Origin: DATDAW01 sp036524675
GTDB lineage: Bacteria; Verrucomicrobiota; Verrucomicrobiia; Chthoniobacterales; DASVRZ01
Assembly (NCBI GenBank): GCA_036524675.1
Contig: DATDBU010000116.1
Location: 79,947 to 143,946 of the forward strand
DNA: 64,000 nt
Direction of reading: 5' to 3'
The position numbers were made by a program, and so were the translations under genes. Positions 10,257-18,992 of this stretch are shown here, piece after piece (position 1 is the first letter of the stretch; every line of letters starts with the position of its first letter). A model generated the notes under the pieces. The model was not told the origin of the DNA. It did no database searches and was given only the letters and a program-made list of their open reading frames with translations.

Positions 10257-10863
10257 AACGCAGTTTCAAGCGTTCCACGGCCAGGATGATCTGGCTTTCC
10301 AGGACCGCTTTGGTGTGATCATTCCAAATTACAATATCTGCCCGTTGGATTTTAGTATCCTGAGGCATTTGAAAGTCGATGACGCGGCGGCTGGTTTCGG
10401 AAGACCAGCCTCGGTTCTCAGACAACCGGCGGATTCTCCGGTCGTCAGACGCCGCCACTACGATAACGCAATCGCACCAACTTTCACCCTGCGTTTCGTA
10501 TAGAAGCGGGATTTCCGCAACGAAATAATCGCCTGAGTCGCGAAATTCTTGGCTGCGGGTGCTCCATTCCTCTCGGACGAGCGGATGAAGAATGCCTTCC
10601 AACGCCCGGCGGCGCGGCTCATCTGCGAAAACGAGTTCACGCAATTTTCCGCGGTCCACCCGACCGTCCGAAGCAATTACCTCTCCCCCAAAGGCAGCCC
10701 GAATTTGTTCGGCAACAACTGGATCGCCATCCAGCAATCGGCGGACAGTGGCATCGGCAGAAAAAGCTTCGACTCTGCGGGTTTCCGACAGATGCCGGAC
10801 CAGAAGCTCCGTTGCGGTTGTCTTACCCGTAGCCACGCCTCCAGTGACTCCGAGGACGGGCAT
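10249..10863 (-). CDS. coaE: Dephospho-CoA kinase
   Basis: A 204-residue P-loop kinase: MPVLGVTGGVATGKTTATELL holds the Walker A (GGVATGKT), followed by the substrate-binding stretch EAFSADATVRRLLDG, GKLRELVFADEPRRRALEGILHPLVR typical of CoaE, and a LLYETQGESWCDCVIVVAA core strand. It phosphorylates the 3'-hydroxyl of dephospho-CoA in the last step of CoA synthesis. It starts 6 bases after the secretin stop and overlaps rho by 8 bases, so it sits as a translationally coupled bridge between the pilus genes and rho. Confidence 0.95.
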   Translation of the reverse strand: MPVLGVTGGVATGKTTATELLVRHLSETRRVEAFSADATVRRLLDGDPVVAEQIRAAFGGEVIASDGRVDRGKLRELVFADEPRRRALEGILHPLVREEWSTRSQEFRDSGDYFVAEIPLLYETQGESWCDCVIVVAASDDRRIRRLSENRGWSSETSRRVIDFQMPQDTKIQRADIVIWNDHTKAVLESQIILAVERLKLRYA

Positions 10864-10869
10864 ACAGGT

Positions 10870-13485
10870 CTATTTCGAGAAATCCTTCGAAAAATCCGGT
10901 AATGGCTGGGGCGGCTGTTCAGCCGGATGCAGGGGCTCAACAACTTCCTCTTCCAGTTCCTCTTGATTCACAGGCTGTCCAGCTGGATTCATCAGGCGGG
11001 CCGTGACAAAAACGACCAGATTGCGTTTGATATGCTGGTCTGAACTGGAGCGGAAAAGACGTCCGATAAGGGGGATGTCACCGAGGAACGGTGTCTTATC
11101 TTCGATTTTTTGCACATCCTCACGTATAAGGCCGCCTATGACCACGGTTTGGCCATCCCAGATGCTCACCTGTGTCTGAACTTTGCGTGAAGAAAAGATC
11201 GGCTGATTGATAATGTTGGGGGTGAGAACCACCGATGAGTTTCCCACCTGTATGCCAGCGACGATGATCGGACTGACCGTTTGAATTGGGCTGCCGTAGT
11301 TGATGAAACCTTCGAATTCGGTGACAGACGGAGCCAGCGTAAGGTCAATGGTCTGTCCATCCGGGCCTACCTGAGGCTCGACTTCAAGCGTCACGCCCAC
11401 GTTGCGGGTCTCAAACGTAGTGGGCGTAGTGGGTGTAACGGGGAAGGAACTCGACGTTGTCGATGTGCCGACCGTGCCCGTTCCTGCGCTCGCGCTGGAG
11501 GATCCAAAGGATTGCGGAATTTGGGGCGGATCGAATTCGGTCGGGTAACGGAACTCGCGCACAATTTCGATAACAGCCCTCATCCCGCTCTTGGTTGTAA
11601 CTCGCGGCGCAGAAAGCAGATCGACGCCTTTTTTCTGGTTCAAAGCGCGGATGACCACCTGAAACTGGGGGTCTGTGAAGACGCCAGCTAGCCCAAAGAT
11701 GCCCGGTGCCTTGAGTGAATTTCCGGTCAAGCCAAAGAGCAACGCGTCGATTGCGTTTGCGCTGATGGCTGTGGTGCCACTGCGATTTCCACCCGTTACC
11801 GGATTTGTTCCAACGGGAAGGCCCGTAATGGGATTGATAAACGGCCAGTCTGCAGGATCCAGCGGCAACTGGTTACCCTCGGTGCCACCACTCGCGAAGA
11901 CGCGTTCGCTCTTATCGACATTGAAGGCGCCCAGAGTCCAGTCGAAGCCAAGTTCCTTGGTGTCCGTCTGTTGAATTTCCACAAACTTGGATTCGATTTC
12001 TATCTGTTTCGGAGCATCTTGCCGCGCCAGCTCGACCAATGTATCGATTAGGTCGAGATTTTCCTGAGTATTCTTGATGATAAGACGGCTGCCATTGGTC
12101 TGATAAATGGCGCTTGCACCAGGAGGGAACGAGACTCCCTGACCTTCAAGAAACTCTTTTGCTCCAATTTTTTGGGCGATTCTTCCCCCTATACCAGCAG
12201 CGTCGCCCTGAGGTTGCGCATCCTCAGCTGGCGCTGCCGTACCCGTAATAAAACCGGGCGGAACCTGATATTGTTTTGTGATCAGGACATCCGTTGGTTC
12301 GGAAAGAGGCACGATCGAAACCGCGTATGGCTCGATCTTGTATTTCAGATTCGCCAGGTTGGTGATGTACTTCAACGCCTCAATCATTGGGACGTTGGAA
12401 AGCGAAAGCGTAATGGGTATTTCAGTTGGACTTATCGAAGGAGCAGGTGCCTCCGTTTCCACAGGTGCCGGAGTTTCCAAACCGGGAATCACGGGGGCGG
12501 ATGGCGCCGCGGGAGCAGCTGAAGAGGATGGCCGGTAGCTGGATTCCAACTTGAGCACAATATTAACACCTCGACGGCTGGCATCTGGCTCGGGATCCAG
12601 GTCACGGCTTCGGCTTTTCAAATACTCGATCGCCTCCCGAATCGTGGCGTCCTTGAATTCAATGCGGGGGAAAATGATGCGGTTAAGTTTGCCAGTAATA
12701 TAACTGGTCCCCTGCGGACCGGTTTCTGGTCCGGTGATCACAACGCCCGTGCCCACACCATATTTTTTCACCGGACTTTCCCAAGATTTACTCACCTGCC
12801 AGATCGCACGTGTACGGGCTTCGTTGTAAGCTTCGTCAGCGTATTCGAGGCGGGCTTTGTGAATCTTTTCCTGGCCACGGCGGGCAGCTACATTGGTAGG
12901 ATCGATGCTGAGAACTTGTTCATAGCGTTTAAACGCCAGGTCATAACGGCCACTGTCGTAAAATCCGTCCGCTTCAACGAGATACTTCTTCACCTCTTCA
13001 ACGCTGGCGATAAACTTGGGGCCGATCGTTTTATTATAGTAATCCGGCTCCGCAAGGCGATCGAGGATGACCTTGGCGTCGCGATCGTAGGGATTGTATT
13101 CAAGAGCAAGGGCGAGGACAGCCTGTGCGTCCTGATATCGGCCTTCGCTGATGCGCTGCTCGGCCAGCTTCACGCTGGCCTTGGAGAATTTCTTAAACGC
13201 AACGGAACGCTGTTCGGCGGTTGTTACAGCATCGGGCAAATAAACGAGCGCCTGTTTATAGTGGGTAACCGCTTCCTCATATTGCTCGTTCCCGTAGGCT
13301 GCGTCGCCCAACCGGATGGCCTCCTCAGCCTGGAGCGCACGTTCCTGCCGGCGGGCAATTTCCCGTTCGGCGACGCCGGAGATACTTCCGTAGCCTTCCC
13401 CGGCACGCGCGGATTGTGGAAACTGACAGACCGTCGCGGCGATGACGGCAATCAGCAGGGCGGGGACAATGCATCTGGGGGTCAT
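10870..13485 (-). CDS. Secretin of the Amuc_1098/PilQ type with N-terminal TPR region
   Basis: An 871-residue exported protein. Residues 1-30 form a signal peptide (LLIAVIAATVC, cleavage near ARAG). Residues about 35-240 are TPR-like helical repeats (EQYEEAVTHYKQALVYLPD; GRYDLAFKRYEQVLSIDPTN). A proline/alanine-rich linker precedes two N-domain-like segments, one with FPRIEFKDATIREAIEYLK. The C-terminal secretin domain contains the family signature (VIGGLIRED and then FLGDIPLIGRLFR) and ends with NLVVFVTARLMNP. Secretins form the outer-membrane channel of type IV pilus and type II secretion machines. The order with the upstream genes is the same as pilMNOPQ, where this is PilQ; it also matches Amuc_1098 of Akkermansia. 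Confidence 0.9.
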   Translation of the reverse strand: MTPRCIVPALLIAVIAATVCQFPQSARAGEGYGSISGVAEREIARRQERALQAEEAIRLGDAAYGNEQYEEAVTHYKQALVYLPDAVTTAEQRSVAFKKFSKASVKLAEQRISEGRYQDAQAVLALALEYNPYDRDAKVILDRLAEPDYYNKTIGPKFIASVEEVKKYLVEADGFYDSGRYDLAFKRYEQVLSIDPTNVAARRGQEKIHKARLEYADEAYNEARTRAIWQVSKSWESPVKKYGVGTGVVITGPETGPQGTSYITGKLNRIIFPRIEFKDATIREAIEYLKSRSRDLDPEPDASRRGVNIVLKLESSYRPSSSAAPAAPSAPVIPGLETPAPVETEAPAPSISPTEIPITLSLSNVPMIEALKYITNLANLKYKIEPYAVSIVPLSEPTDVLITKQYQVPPGFITGTAAPAEDAQPQGDAAGIGGRIAQKIGAKEFLEGQGVSFPPGASAIYQTNGSRLIIKNTQENLDLIDTLVELARQDAPKQIEIESKFVEIQQTDTKELGFDWTLGAFNVDKSERVFASGGTEGNQLPLDPADWPFINPITGLPVGTNPVTGGNRSGTTAISANAIDALLFGLTGNSLKAPGIFGLAGVFTDPQFQVVIRALNQKKGVDLLSAPRVTTKSGMRAVIEIVREFRYPTEFDPPQIPQSFGSSSASAGTGTVGTSTTSSSFPVTPTTPTTFETRNVGVTLEVEPQVGPDGQTIDLTLAPSVTEFEGFINYGSPIQTVSPIIVAGIQVGNSSVVLTPNIINQPIFSSRKVQTQVSIWDGQTVVIGGLIREDVQKIEDKTPFLGDIPLIGRLFRSSSDQHIKRNLVVFVTARLMNPAGQPVNQEELEEEVVEPLHPAEQPPQPLPDFSKDFSK

Positions 13486-13558
13486 ATCGATGAGGAGAGT
13501 AGAACTATTAGAGCGGAACTAGCGTCGGCGAGGTCTCAAATTTGTAGCCACCATGTAT

Positions 13559-14497
13559 TTACAGCTTTGGAACCTGAATCTCCGCCCCGGTGCCGAGATT
13601 CTTGATTAGGGCTTCGGATTGATTGATGTCAATCAATTTATAGGTGGTTTTGTCATCGGGGCTTAGCTGGAAATCCTGATCTTTCTTTTTCGTAAATTCG
13701 GAGCCATCCCAGAGATATGCAAACTCGGCGTAAACGTCCGGCGAATTCACAATTTTGCGAATTGGCAAGACCATTTCCTCACCGGTGATCTGACTTTTGA
13801 TCGTCAGCTCAGAGGTGTCTTCGGGTATTCCAAGTTTATTAGTGACGAATTTCTCTTCAAAATTCTGGATCTTAAAGGGCGTGCCCGTGATCATATCCCC
13901 GGTTTTCAAGAACTGGGATGGGCGTTTCAAATCAATGGTATTGATCTGGAACGTTTCACCGTCGCGAGCTTCGAAAACAATACGGAACGGGACCTGGATG
14001 AATTTCTTGAGCCGCAGTTTGTCCGTGTATGGCGGATGTTTCTTCGGATCTTGCGGATCGGTTTTTCCCTTCCACTCTTCGAAATTGGTGAACTTGTCGT
14101 TGTCAGGATCCTGGTCAAGGACGTCGGCCTGGAGAATTTCACCGTCGAGATGGTTCTCGAAGAACCAAATATTGGGCACGGGCGGATGGTAAGGTTCGCC
14201 ACCAGCATCAAAAAGCTGGATGGTGTCATTAGGCTTAAGAACGTATTTTTTTGAGACGAACAACGACCCGTTGTAATGGCCCCACTTTGGCGCTTGTTCG
14301 AGAGCAGTTTGCGCGGCCTTTATTGGGTCGAGCGGCAAGGGCTTGATTTTCGCACTCGGGGAAAACGGTTGAAGAAACTGGCTAAACGCGTCTTTGAAAT
14401 GTTGAACCTCAAAAAAAAGGAACGCGGACGACGCTAGTAACAACGCGGCCGCCGCCAGCAGAATCACCCGATCATATTTAGCCTTAAAAAATTCCAT
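13559..14497 (-). CDS. Amuc_1099-like periplasmic pilus-locus protein with a Ca2+-binding-type motif
   Basis: A 312-residue protein with one N-terminal membrane helix (VILLAAAALLLASSAFLFF, residues about 10-30) and a predicted periplasmic remainder. Near residues 125-150 it carries DQDPDNDKFTNFEEWKGKTD, an acidic DxDxDx-F-xxxEE pattern like thrombospondin type 3 or dockerin calcium loops. It lies 6 bases downstream of the Amuc_1100-like gene and 73 bases upstream of the secretin, the position PilP has in pilMNOPQ operons, but I see no PilP lipobox. Homology to Amuc_1099 is my reading of gene order, topology and the conserved acidic motif. Confidence 0.75.
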   Translation of the reverse strand: MEFFKAKYDRVILLAAAALLLASSAFLFFEVQHFKDAFSQFLQPFSPSAKIKPLPLDPIKAAQTALEQAPKWGHYNGSLFVSKKYVLKPNDTIQLFDAGGEPYHPPVPNIWFFENHLDGEILQADVLDQDPDNDKFTNFEEWKGKTDPQDPKKHPPYTDKLRLKKFIQVPFRIVFEARDGETFQINTIDLKRPSQFLKTGDMITGTPFKIQNFEEKFVTNKLGIPEDTSELTIKSQITGEEMVLPIRKIVNSPDVYAEFAYLWDGSEFTKKKDQDFQLSPDDKTTYKLIDINQSEALIKNLGTGAEIQVPKL

Positions 14498-14503
14498 GGG
14501 GAT

Positions 14504-15451
14504 CTATTGGGCTGGCGTGGGCGAAACTTCTGCATTCGGCGCAGGAGTGAAATAAACAAGGTCGATGATCAAAGTCGCATCGACCTGTTCCGAGCCGACG
14601 ATAATCTTTGCGGCGGCAGCAGTGCCCGGCTGCGATGGTGCCTCGATTGGAGGGGTTGCGCCTCCGACCTCGGCGGCGCCACCGCGAAGCGGCCCATTAA
14701 GTTGTTCGTTCTCGACGCGAATCGCTCGTACGACCAGAAACTGGTCGGTTGTAAGTAGTTGGTTAAGAATCGTCTGAATGCTGTTCTGGTAACCTTTGAC
14801 GGAAATTTCGAAGGGATATTTGACGAGCAGGGGGCCTGCAGAGGGCTCTTTCTCCGGTCGAACACCCGCAGCATATTGCGGTTCGGGAGGCAGATTCGCC
14901 GGAGCGGATCCTTCCTCTCCAGGAACGGGAACGCGCACGATGTCGCCAATGAAAGCGACTTTGAGATCGATGATCGATTCGACGAGTTTCTCAATAACCG
15001 TGAGTTGCCAGTCGAGCACACCGGCAATCTCATTTGCAGGAAGGCTGGCATCGTATTTGTCGAAACCTAAAAAGAATTTCTCCGGCAGCGCGACACCTTT
15101 AGTCTTCGCTCGAGAAATGGTGGCTGTAACAGCGGCACGCAACCGATTCTGAAATGCAGCCGGATCGACAGGCTTGATCTCACCCTGCTTGTTGACCAAG
15201 CTGACCCGTAAATTGGAAATGGCCTTGCTGAATTCCGCTTGCTGAGCCTGAAGATTTTTCAGGTTTTCCTGATTACGAAACGGAGCGAGGGAACGGAGCT
15301 GGGCTAGTGACGCCACCCTACTGCTATACGTCTCAAGCGCGGCATCATGTTTGGATTTCTCAGAGAACAGCAGATAGCAAAGAGCAAAGGCAAGCAAAAG
15401 GATCACGCCAAGGAGCGCGGCCAAACCTTTGTTTTCTTTGAACCAGTTCAT
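14504..15451 (-). CDS. Amuc_1100-like (PilO-like) inner-membrane pilus protein
   Basis: Start chosen at ATG 15451 (MNWFKENKGLAALLG), which overlaps the pilM stop as ATGA. The product is 315 residues; Amuc_1100 is 317. One N-terminal membrane helix (residues 9-27), a coiled-coil region (about 30-95), then two alpha/beta subdomains. Sequence landmarks parallel Amuc_1100: PVDPAAFQNRLR after the coil, FFLGFDKY, VVRAIRVENEQ and GSEQVDATLIIDLVYF near the end, with a Pro/Ala-rich insert between the last two. In gene order it takes the PilO place after a PilM-PilN fusion. Amuc_1100 is known as a surface-exposed Akkermansia protein acting on host TLR2; whether this homologue does anything similar is unknown. 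Confidence 0.85.
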   Translation of the reverse strand: MNWFKENKGLAALLGVILLLAFALCYLLFSEKSKHDAALETYSSRVASLAQLRSLAPFRNQENLKNLQAQQAEFSKAISNLRVSLVNKQGEIKPVDPAAFQNRLRAAVTATISRAKTKGVALPEKFFLGFDKYDASLPANEIAGVLDWQLTVIEKLVESIIDLKVAFIGDIVRVPVPGEEGSAPANLPPEPQYAAGVRPEKEPSAGPLLVKYPFEISVKGYQNSIQTILNQLLTTDQFLVVRAIRVENEQLNGPLRGGAAEVGGATPPIEAPSQPGTAAAAKIIVGSEQVDATLIIDLVYFTPAPNAEVSPTPAQ

Positions 15452-17235
15452 TTGAGGGAAATGGGTTCCTTTAGGGGAAGTGTAAGTTCGTAATCGAACG
15501 CCCAAGCAGAGGAGTCCACATCTTTGCGGACGGTGATAACTGCGTTTTTCTTCGTCGGATCAATCTCGAAAAAGGGCGATTTCAGAAGATTGGTAAAGAA
15601 CTGGTCCACGACCTGACTGTTTTCGATGTAGAGGCCTTTGAGAATAATCTGATCGATAACGGGACCGGTCGCAGCATTTGCCAAGGGCGCGACTCCGGGC
15701 TTGGGTTGGATGGCTTTTGAGGCTGGCGTCGTTCGCGTCGGAGAAGGTGTGGCTGTTTGCTGAGCTGTGATGGCTTTGACATCACCAAAGCTGAGCGGTT
15801 TGCCAAATTGCAGGGGCTCCATCGCCGTGACCCAGATTTTTTCCTCGGGCAGACGTTGATTGATGTCGTCGATCAACCGCACCCAAACTTCCCGCCGGGC
15901 AATCGCCTCCAGGATCGGCGCAATCCGGGTAGTTTCTTCCTTTACCCGTTTGTCGATGGCCTTGAACTTACTGTCAAAACTCTGGAGCCGGCTTGTTTCA
16001 GCGACGACTTTATCAGTAACCTCAGTAATTTTTTCGGTTGCTTGTTTAAAATACAACCACCAGCCAGCGAGGAGGAGCAATAGGATGAAGCCGGCGCCGA
16101 CAAGGTAAGGCTTCCGTTTCGCCATCTCCTGCCGACGGACAAGTTCCGGAGGAAGAAGGTTAAGTTCAATGGGACATTCCCCGTTTTTACGGAGAGTCGT
16201 ACCCACGAGTTCGCCGAGCGAGTGGGCTTCCCGTCCAACCTTTTCGACATCCACCGACGGACCGACGGGCACGTTTTTCAGCGGATTGAAATACTCCACC
16301 GGTAGCTGCATCTTCTCATGAAAGAATTCCTTCATGTACACCAGATTGGCGCTGCCACCCGCGAGGTACATGCGAACGGGCTGGCTGCCGGCCTGTTGCG
16401 ACCGGTAAAAACTGATCGAACGCACAATCTCCATGTGCAGCCGCGTCATGGTGTTGCGTATGATTTTTGAGACGCGCGCGACATCGGGGTCATCAGGCTC
16501 CGCATAAGAACCGCCAAGCCCGACGAAGCCGTCCCTTTTCTTCCGGTTTTCCGCATCCGCCAAAGGCTCCTGGAATTCCTTGGAGATTGCAGTCGTTATG
16601 GTCTGTCCGCCGATCGGAATGCTGCGGCTAAAAACGTGCTGCGGTTCAACAAAAATCAAATTGGTCGTGCGGGCCCCAATATCAGCGATCAGCGAACATC
16701 CCGTAACGTTTTCGTAGTTGTACCGGAAAGCGTTGTAGAGCGCCATGGGTGCCACATCGACAAGTTCGGTCTCAAGACCGGCTTGTTCAGCGGACGCATC
16801 GATTTCCCCGAGGAGGTCGGATTTGATCGCAACCAGGACAACGCCGAGCCTGTCCGGGTCGCTTCCACCCACAAGCTGATAGTCCCAAACGACTTCCGTG
16901 ATGGGAAAAGGTACGTTTTGCTGGGCTTCAAAACCGATAATTTGTTCGATCTTGTCCTCATCGACCGTGGGCAATTTTACAAAGCGAGTAAAAACGGATT
17001 GGGACGGGATGCAGAGATTGACTTTCTCGCGACGAGCTTTCAGATCATGGATCAGCTCGGTGATCGCACTGGTGACGTGAGCGGATTTCGCCCCATCGGA
17101 CGCTCCATCGAAAAGCAGATCCCTCGATTCGTATGCATTTAGAATGAGTCCTCCGGATTCCGAGGACGCGAAATCCGCGAGCGTGACGGTCTGTGTGCCG
17201 AGGTTTAGGCTCAGCAATCGGGAGGGAGCAGCCAT
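15448..17235 (-). CDS. PilM-PilN fusion: actin-like ATPase joined to a membrane PilN domain (Amuc_1101-like)
   Basis: Start chosen at ATG 17235 (MAAPSRLLSLNLGTQTVTL), 23 bases after the upstream gene; 595 residues. Residues 1-350 are an actin-fold PilM: LSLNLGTQTV (phosphate 1), CSLIADIGARTTNLIF (phosphate 2), VRMYLAGGSANL (adenosine motif) and the linker region VPFPITEVVWDYQ. After LNLLPPELVRRQEMAKRKPY comes a single membrane helix (about residues 386-405), a coiled coil and a PilN-type ferredoxin-like domain (RLIDDINQRLPEEKIWVTAM). In most type IV pilus operons PilM and PilN are separate and bind via the INLLP peptide of PilN; here that LNLLP motif lies inside one chain. Confidence 0.88.
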   Translation of the reverse strand: MAAPSRLLSLNLGTQTVTLADFASSESGGLILNAYESRDLLFDGASDGAKSAHVTSAITELIHDLKARREKVNLCIPSQSVFTRFVKLPTVDEDKIEQIIGFEAQQNVPFPITEVVWDYQLVGGSDPDRLGVVLVAIKSDLLGEIDASAEQAGLETELVDVAPMALYNAFRYNYENVTGCSLIADIGARTTNLIFVEPQHVFSRSIPIGGQTITTAISKEFQEPLADAENRKKRDGFVGLGGSYAEPDDPDVARVSKIIRNTMTRLHMEIVRSISFYRSQQAGSQPVRMYLAGGSANLVYMKEFFHEKMQLPVEYFNPLKNVPVGPSVDVEKVGREAHSLGELVGTTLRKNGECPIELNLLPPELVRRQEMAKRKPYLVGAGFILLLLLAGWWLYFKQATEKITEVTDKVVAETSRLQSFDSKFKAIDKRVKEETTRIAPILEAIARREVWVRLIDDINQRLPEEKIWVTAMEPLQFGKPLSFGDVKAITAQQTATPSPTRTTPASKAIQPKPGVAPLANAATGPVIDQIILKGLYIENSQVVDQFFTNLLKSPFFEIDPTKKNAVITVRKDVDSSAWAFDYELTLPLKEPISLK

Positions 17236-17258
17236 CAGGTGGAATTCTTGAGCAAGAT

Positions 17259-17846
17259 TTAGTTTCGGGCGCTGGATCTTATGGCTTCGTACCGGTCCCA
17301 ATATAAGGGAGCAAACGGTGTCTCGGATTTATTCAAGAGAAAACCAGTTTTCTGAGGCATCGTACTCCACCAACCGGCTTTTTCGTTCCTCCATGGGCCA
17401 AACGCGAGGAGCTGGCCTTGTTTACTGATTTCGACGCTCACACGTTCCATCGAGCTGGGCGTCACGGTGGCACCGTCCATGATACGCGCCATGGACCGGG
17501 GCGAAATATACATTACGGAATATAGACTCCTGCCCTTCGGGATGTTCACGTGTGTGACTTCGCCAACGAAGAGCAGTTTGTTGATCTGCACGTAATACCG
17601 GAACGTGAGCTCTTCGGTGAATTCAGGCAACGCTTCAAACATCGTCTCAATTTCCATCCATTTGCCGATGATTTCGGACCGGCGCTGGTCACCCGTGTAT
17701 TGATAGTCCGGTGTGTCGAGGAAAGAAACCGTCACCTTCCTGATTTCATAATCCTTGGGACGCCTCTGTGCCTCCGCATCCTGAAGGAAGATGGCAAGAA
17801 ACGAAATGATAAGAAGGGACAACGAGATCTTGGGAGAGACTGTCAT
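17259..17846 (-). CDS. Amuc_1102-like secreted protein, first gene of the pilus block
   Basis: A 195-residue protein with a signal peptide (SLLIISFLAIFLQDAEA, cleavage near residue 26) and a beta-rich mature part (RKVTVSFLDTPDYQY, ELTFRYYVQIN, VTHVNIPKGRSLYSVMYISP, VSVEISKQGQLLAFGPW). It precedes the PilM-PilN gene by 23 bases. The position corresponds to Amuc_1102 of Akkermansia, a small immunoglobulin-like periplasmic protein. I cannot confirm homology by search. An 89-base gap separates it from the sugar nucleotide gene upstream, the likeliest place for the pilus promoter. Confidence 0.72.
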   Translation of the reverse strand: MTVSPKISLSLLIISFLAIFLQDAEAQRRPKDYEIRKVTVSFLDTPDYQYTGDQRRSEIIGKWMEIETMFEALPEFTEELTFRYYVQINKLLFVGEVTHVNIPKGRSLYSVMYISPRSMARIMDGATVTPSSMERVSVEISKQGQLLAFGPWRNEKAGWWSTMPQKTGFLLNKSETPFAPLYWDRYEAIRSSARN

Positions 17847-17935
17847 TTAAGGGGGAACTCTATTAGCTAGGTCATTGGCGTACGGCCTGTCAAAGGCAAA
17901 AAGGGTCGCACAAACGGAAAATACTGAAATTTCGC

Positions 17936-18907
17936 TTACTTCTTAAAGGAAGCGAGATCGGGATGACCCCGAAAATAGTCTATCGTCATCTTAATGCCCT
18001 CTTCAAAAGGCACCTTGGGCTCCCACCCGAGCACAGACTTTGCGCGGGAAATATCCGGCTGCCGGACTTTCGGATCGTCGACGGGAAGCGGGTGATACGC
18101 GATGGTCGAAGAAGTCCCAGTGAGCCGGATGATGTGCTCGGCGAACTGTTTGATCGTCATTTCCCCAGGATTACCGATGTTGACCGGTTCGTGGAAGTTG
18201 CTCTGCGAAAGGCGGTAAATTCCGTCGATGAGATCCGAGACATAGCAAAAACTGCGTGTCTGACTGCCATCGCCGAAAATGCTCAACGGTGTCCCGCTAA
18301 GCGCCTGACCAATAAAGGCCGGCACCACACGGCCATCCCGGAGCCGCATACGCGGTCCGTACGTGTTGAATATGCGAACGATTTTTGTATCAACCCCGTG
18401 GTAGCGGTGATACGCCATGGTTATCGCCTCGGCAAAACGCTTGGCTTCGTCATAAACGCCCCGTGGCCCAATGGGATTGACGTTTCCCCAGTAGTCTTCT
18501 TTCTGCGGGTGTACCAACGGATCGCCATAACACTCCGACGTCGACGCGAGCACAAATGCCGCCTTTTTTTGCTTGGCCAGCCCAAGCGCATTGTGTGTTC
18601 CAAGGGCTCCGACCTTCAGGGTCGGAATCGGGTGCTCGAGATAGTCAATCGGGCTCGCCGGCGAAGCAAAATGGAACACAATGTCCACGTCATCAGCCAG
18701 ATATAAATACTGGGTAACGTCCTGCCGAATAAACTTATAATCCGGATTTCCGGCCAGATGGCCGATGTTCGCCGGATTGCCTGTGATAAAATTGTCGATG
18801 CCGACGACTTTGAAACCTTCGGCTAACAAGCGATCCGTCAAATGGGACCCCAGAAATCCCGACCCACCCGTTACTATCGCCGTCTTCTTTGGTTCTGAAA
18901 ATGCCAT
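17936..18907 (-). CDS. UDP-glucuronate decarboxylase (UDP-xylose synthase), extended SDR family
   Basis: A 323-residue extended short-chain dehydrogenase. GGSGFLGSH (residues 14-22) is the NAD-binding GxxGxxG, VVGIDNF ends with the ribose-binding Asp, FHFASPASP and LASTSECYGDP carry the catalytic Ser/Thr region, and VYDEAKRFAE is the catalytic YxxxK in the YDEAKR form typical of UXS. YWGNVNPIGPRG and GDGSQTRSFCYVSDL are further UXS/epimerase motifs. The enzyme turns UDP-glucuronate into UDP-xylose for polysaccharide. Its neighbour is a sugar phosphotransferase, so the pair probably serves exopolysaccharide or O-chain synthesis. Confidence 0.9.
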   Translation of the reverse strand: MAFSEPKKTAIVTGGSGFLGSHLTDRLLAEGFKVVGIDNFITGNPANIGHLAGNPDYKFIRQDVTQYLYLADDVDIVFHFASPASPIDYLEHPIPTLKVGALGTHNALGLAKQKKAAFVLASTSECYGDPLVHPQKEDYWGNVNPIGPRGVYDEAKRFAEAITMAYHRYHGVDTKIVRIFNTYGPRMRLRDGRVVPAFIGQALSGTPLSIFGDGSQTRSFCYVSDLIDGIYRLSQSNFHEPVNIGNPGEMTIKQFAEHIIRLTGTSSTIAYHPLPVDDPKVRQPDISRAKSVLGWEPKVPFEEGIKMTIDYFRGHPDLASFKK

Positions 18908-18992
18908 AGAATCTGTCTTCTAAAGGGCGATTTCCCCTTTGGCTAGCCTTATCCCTGCAAAAAATTTATCGAGGACGCCGCACCGATTACGG

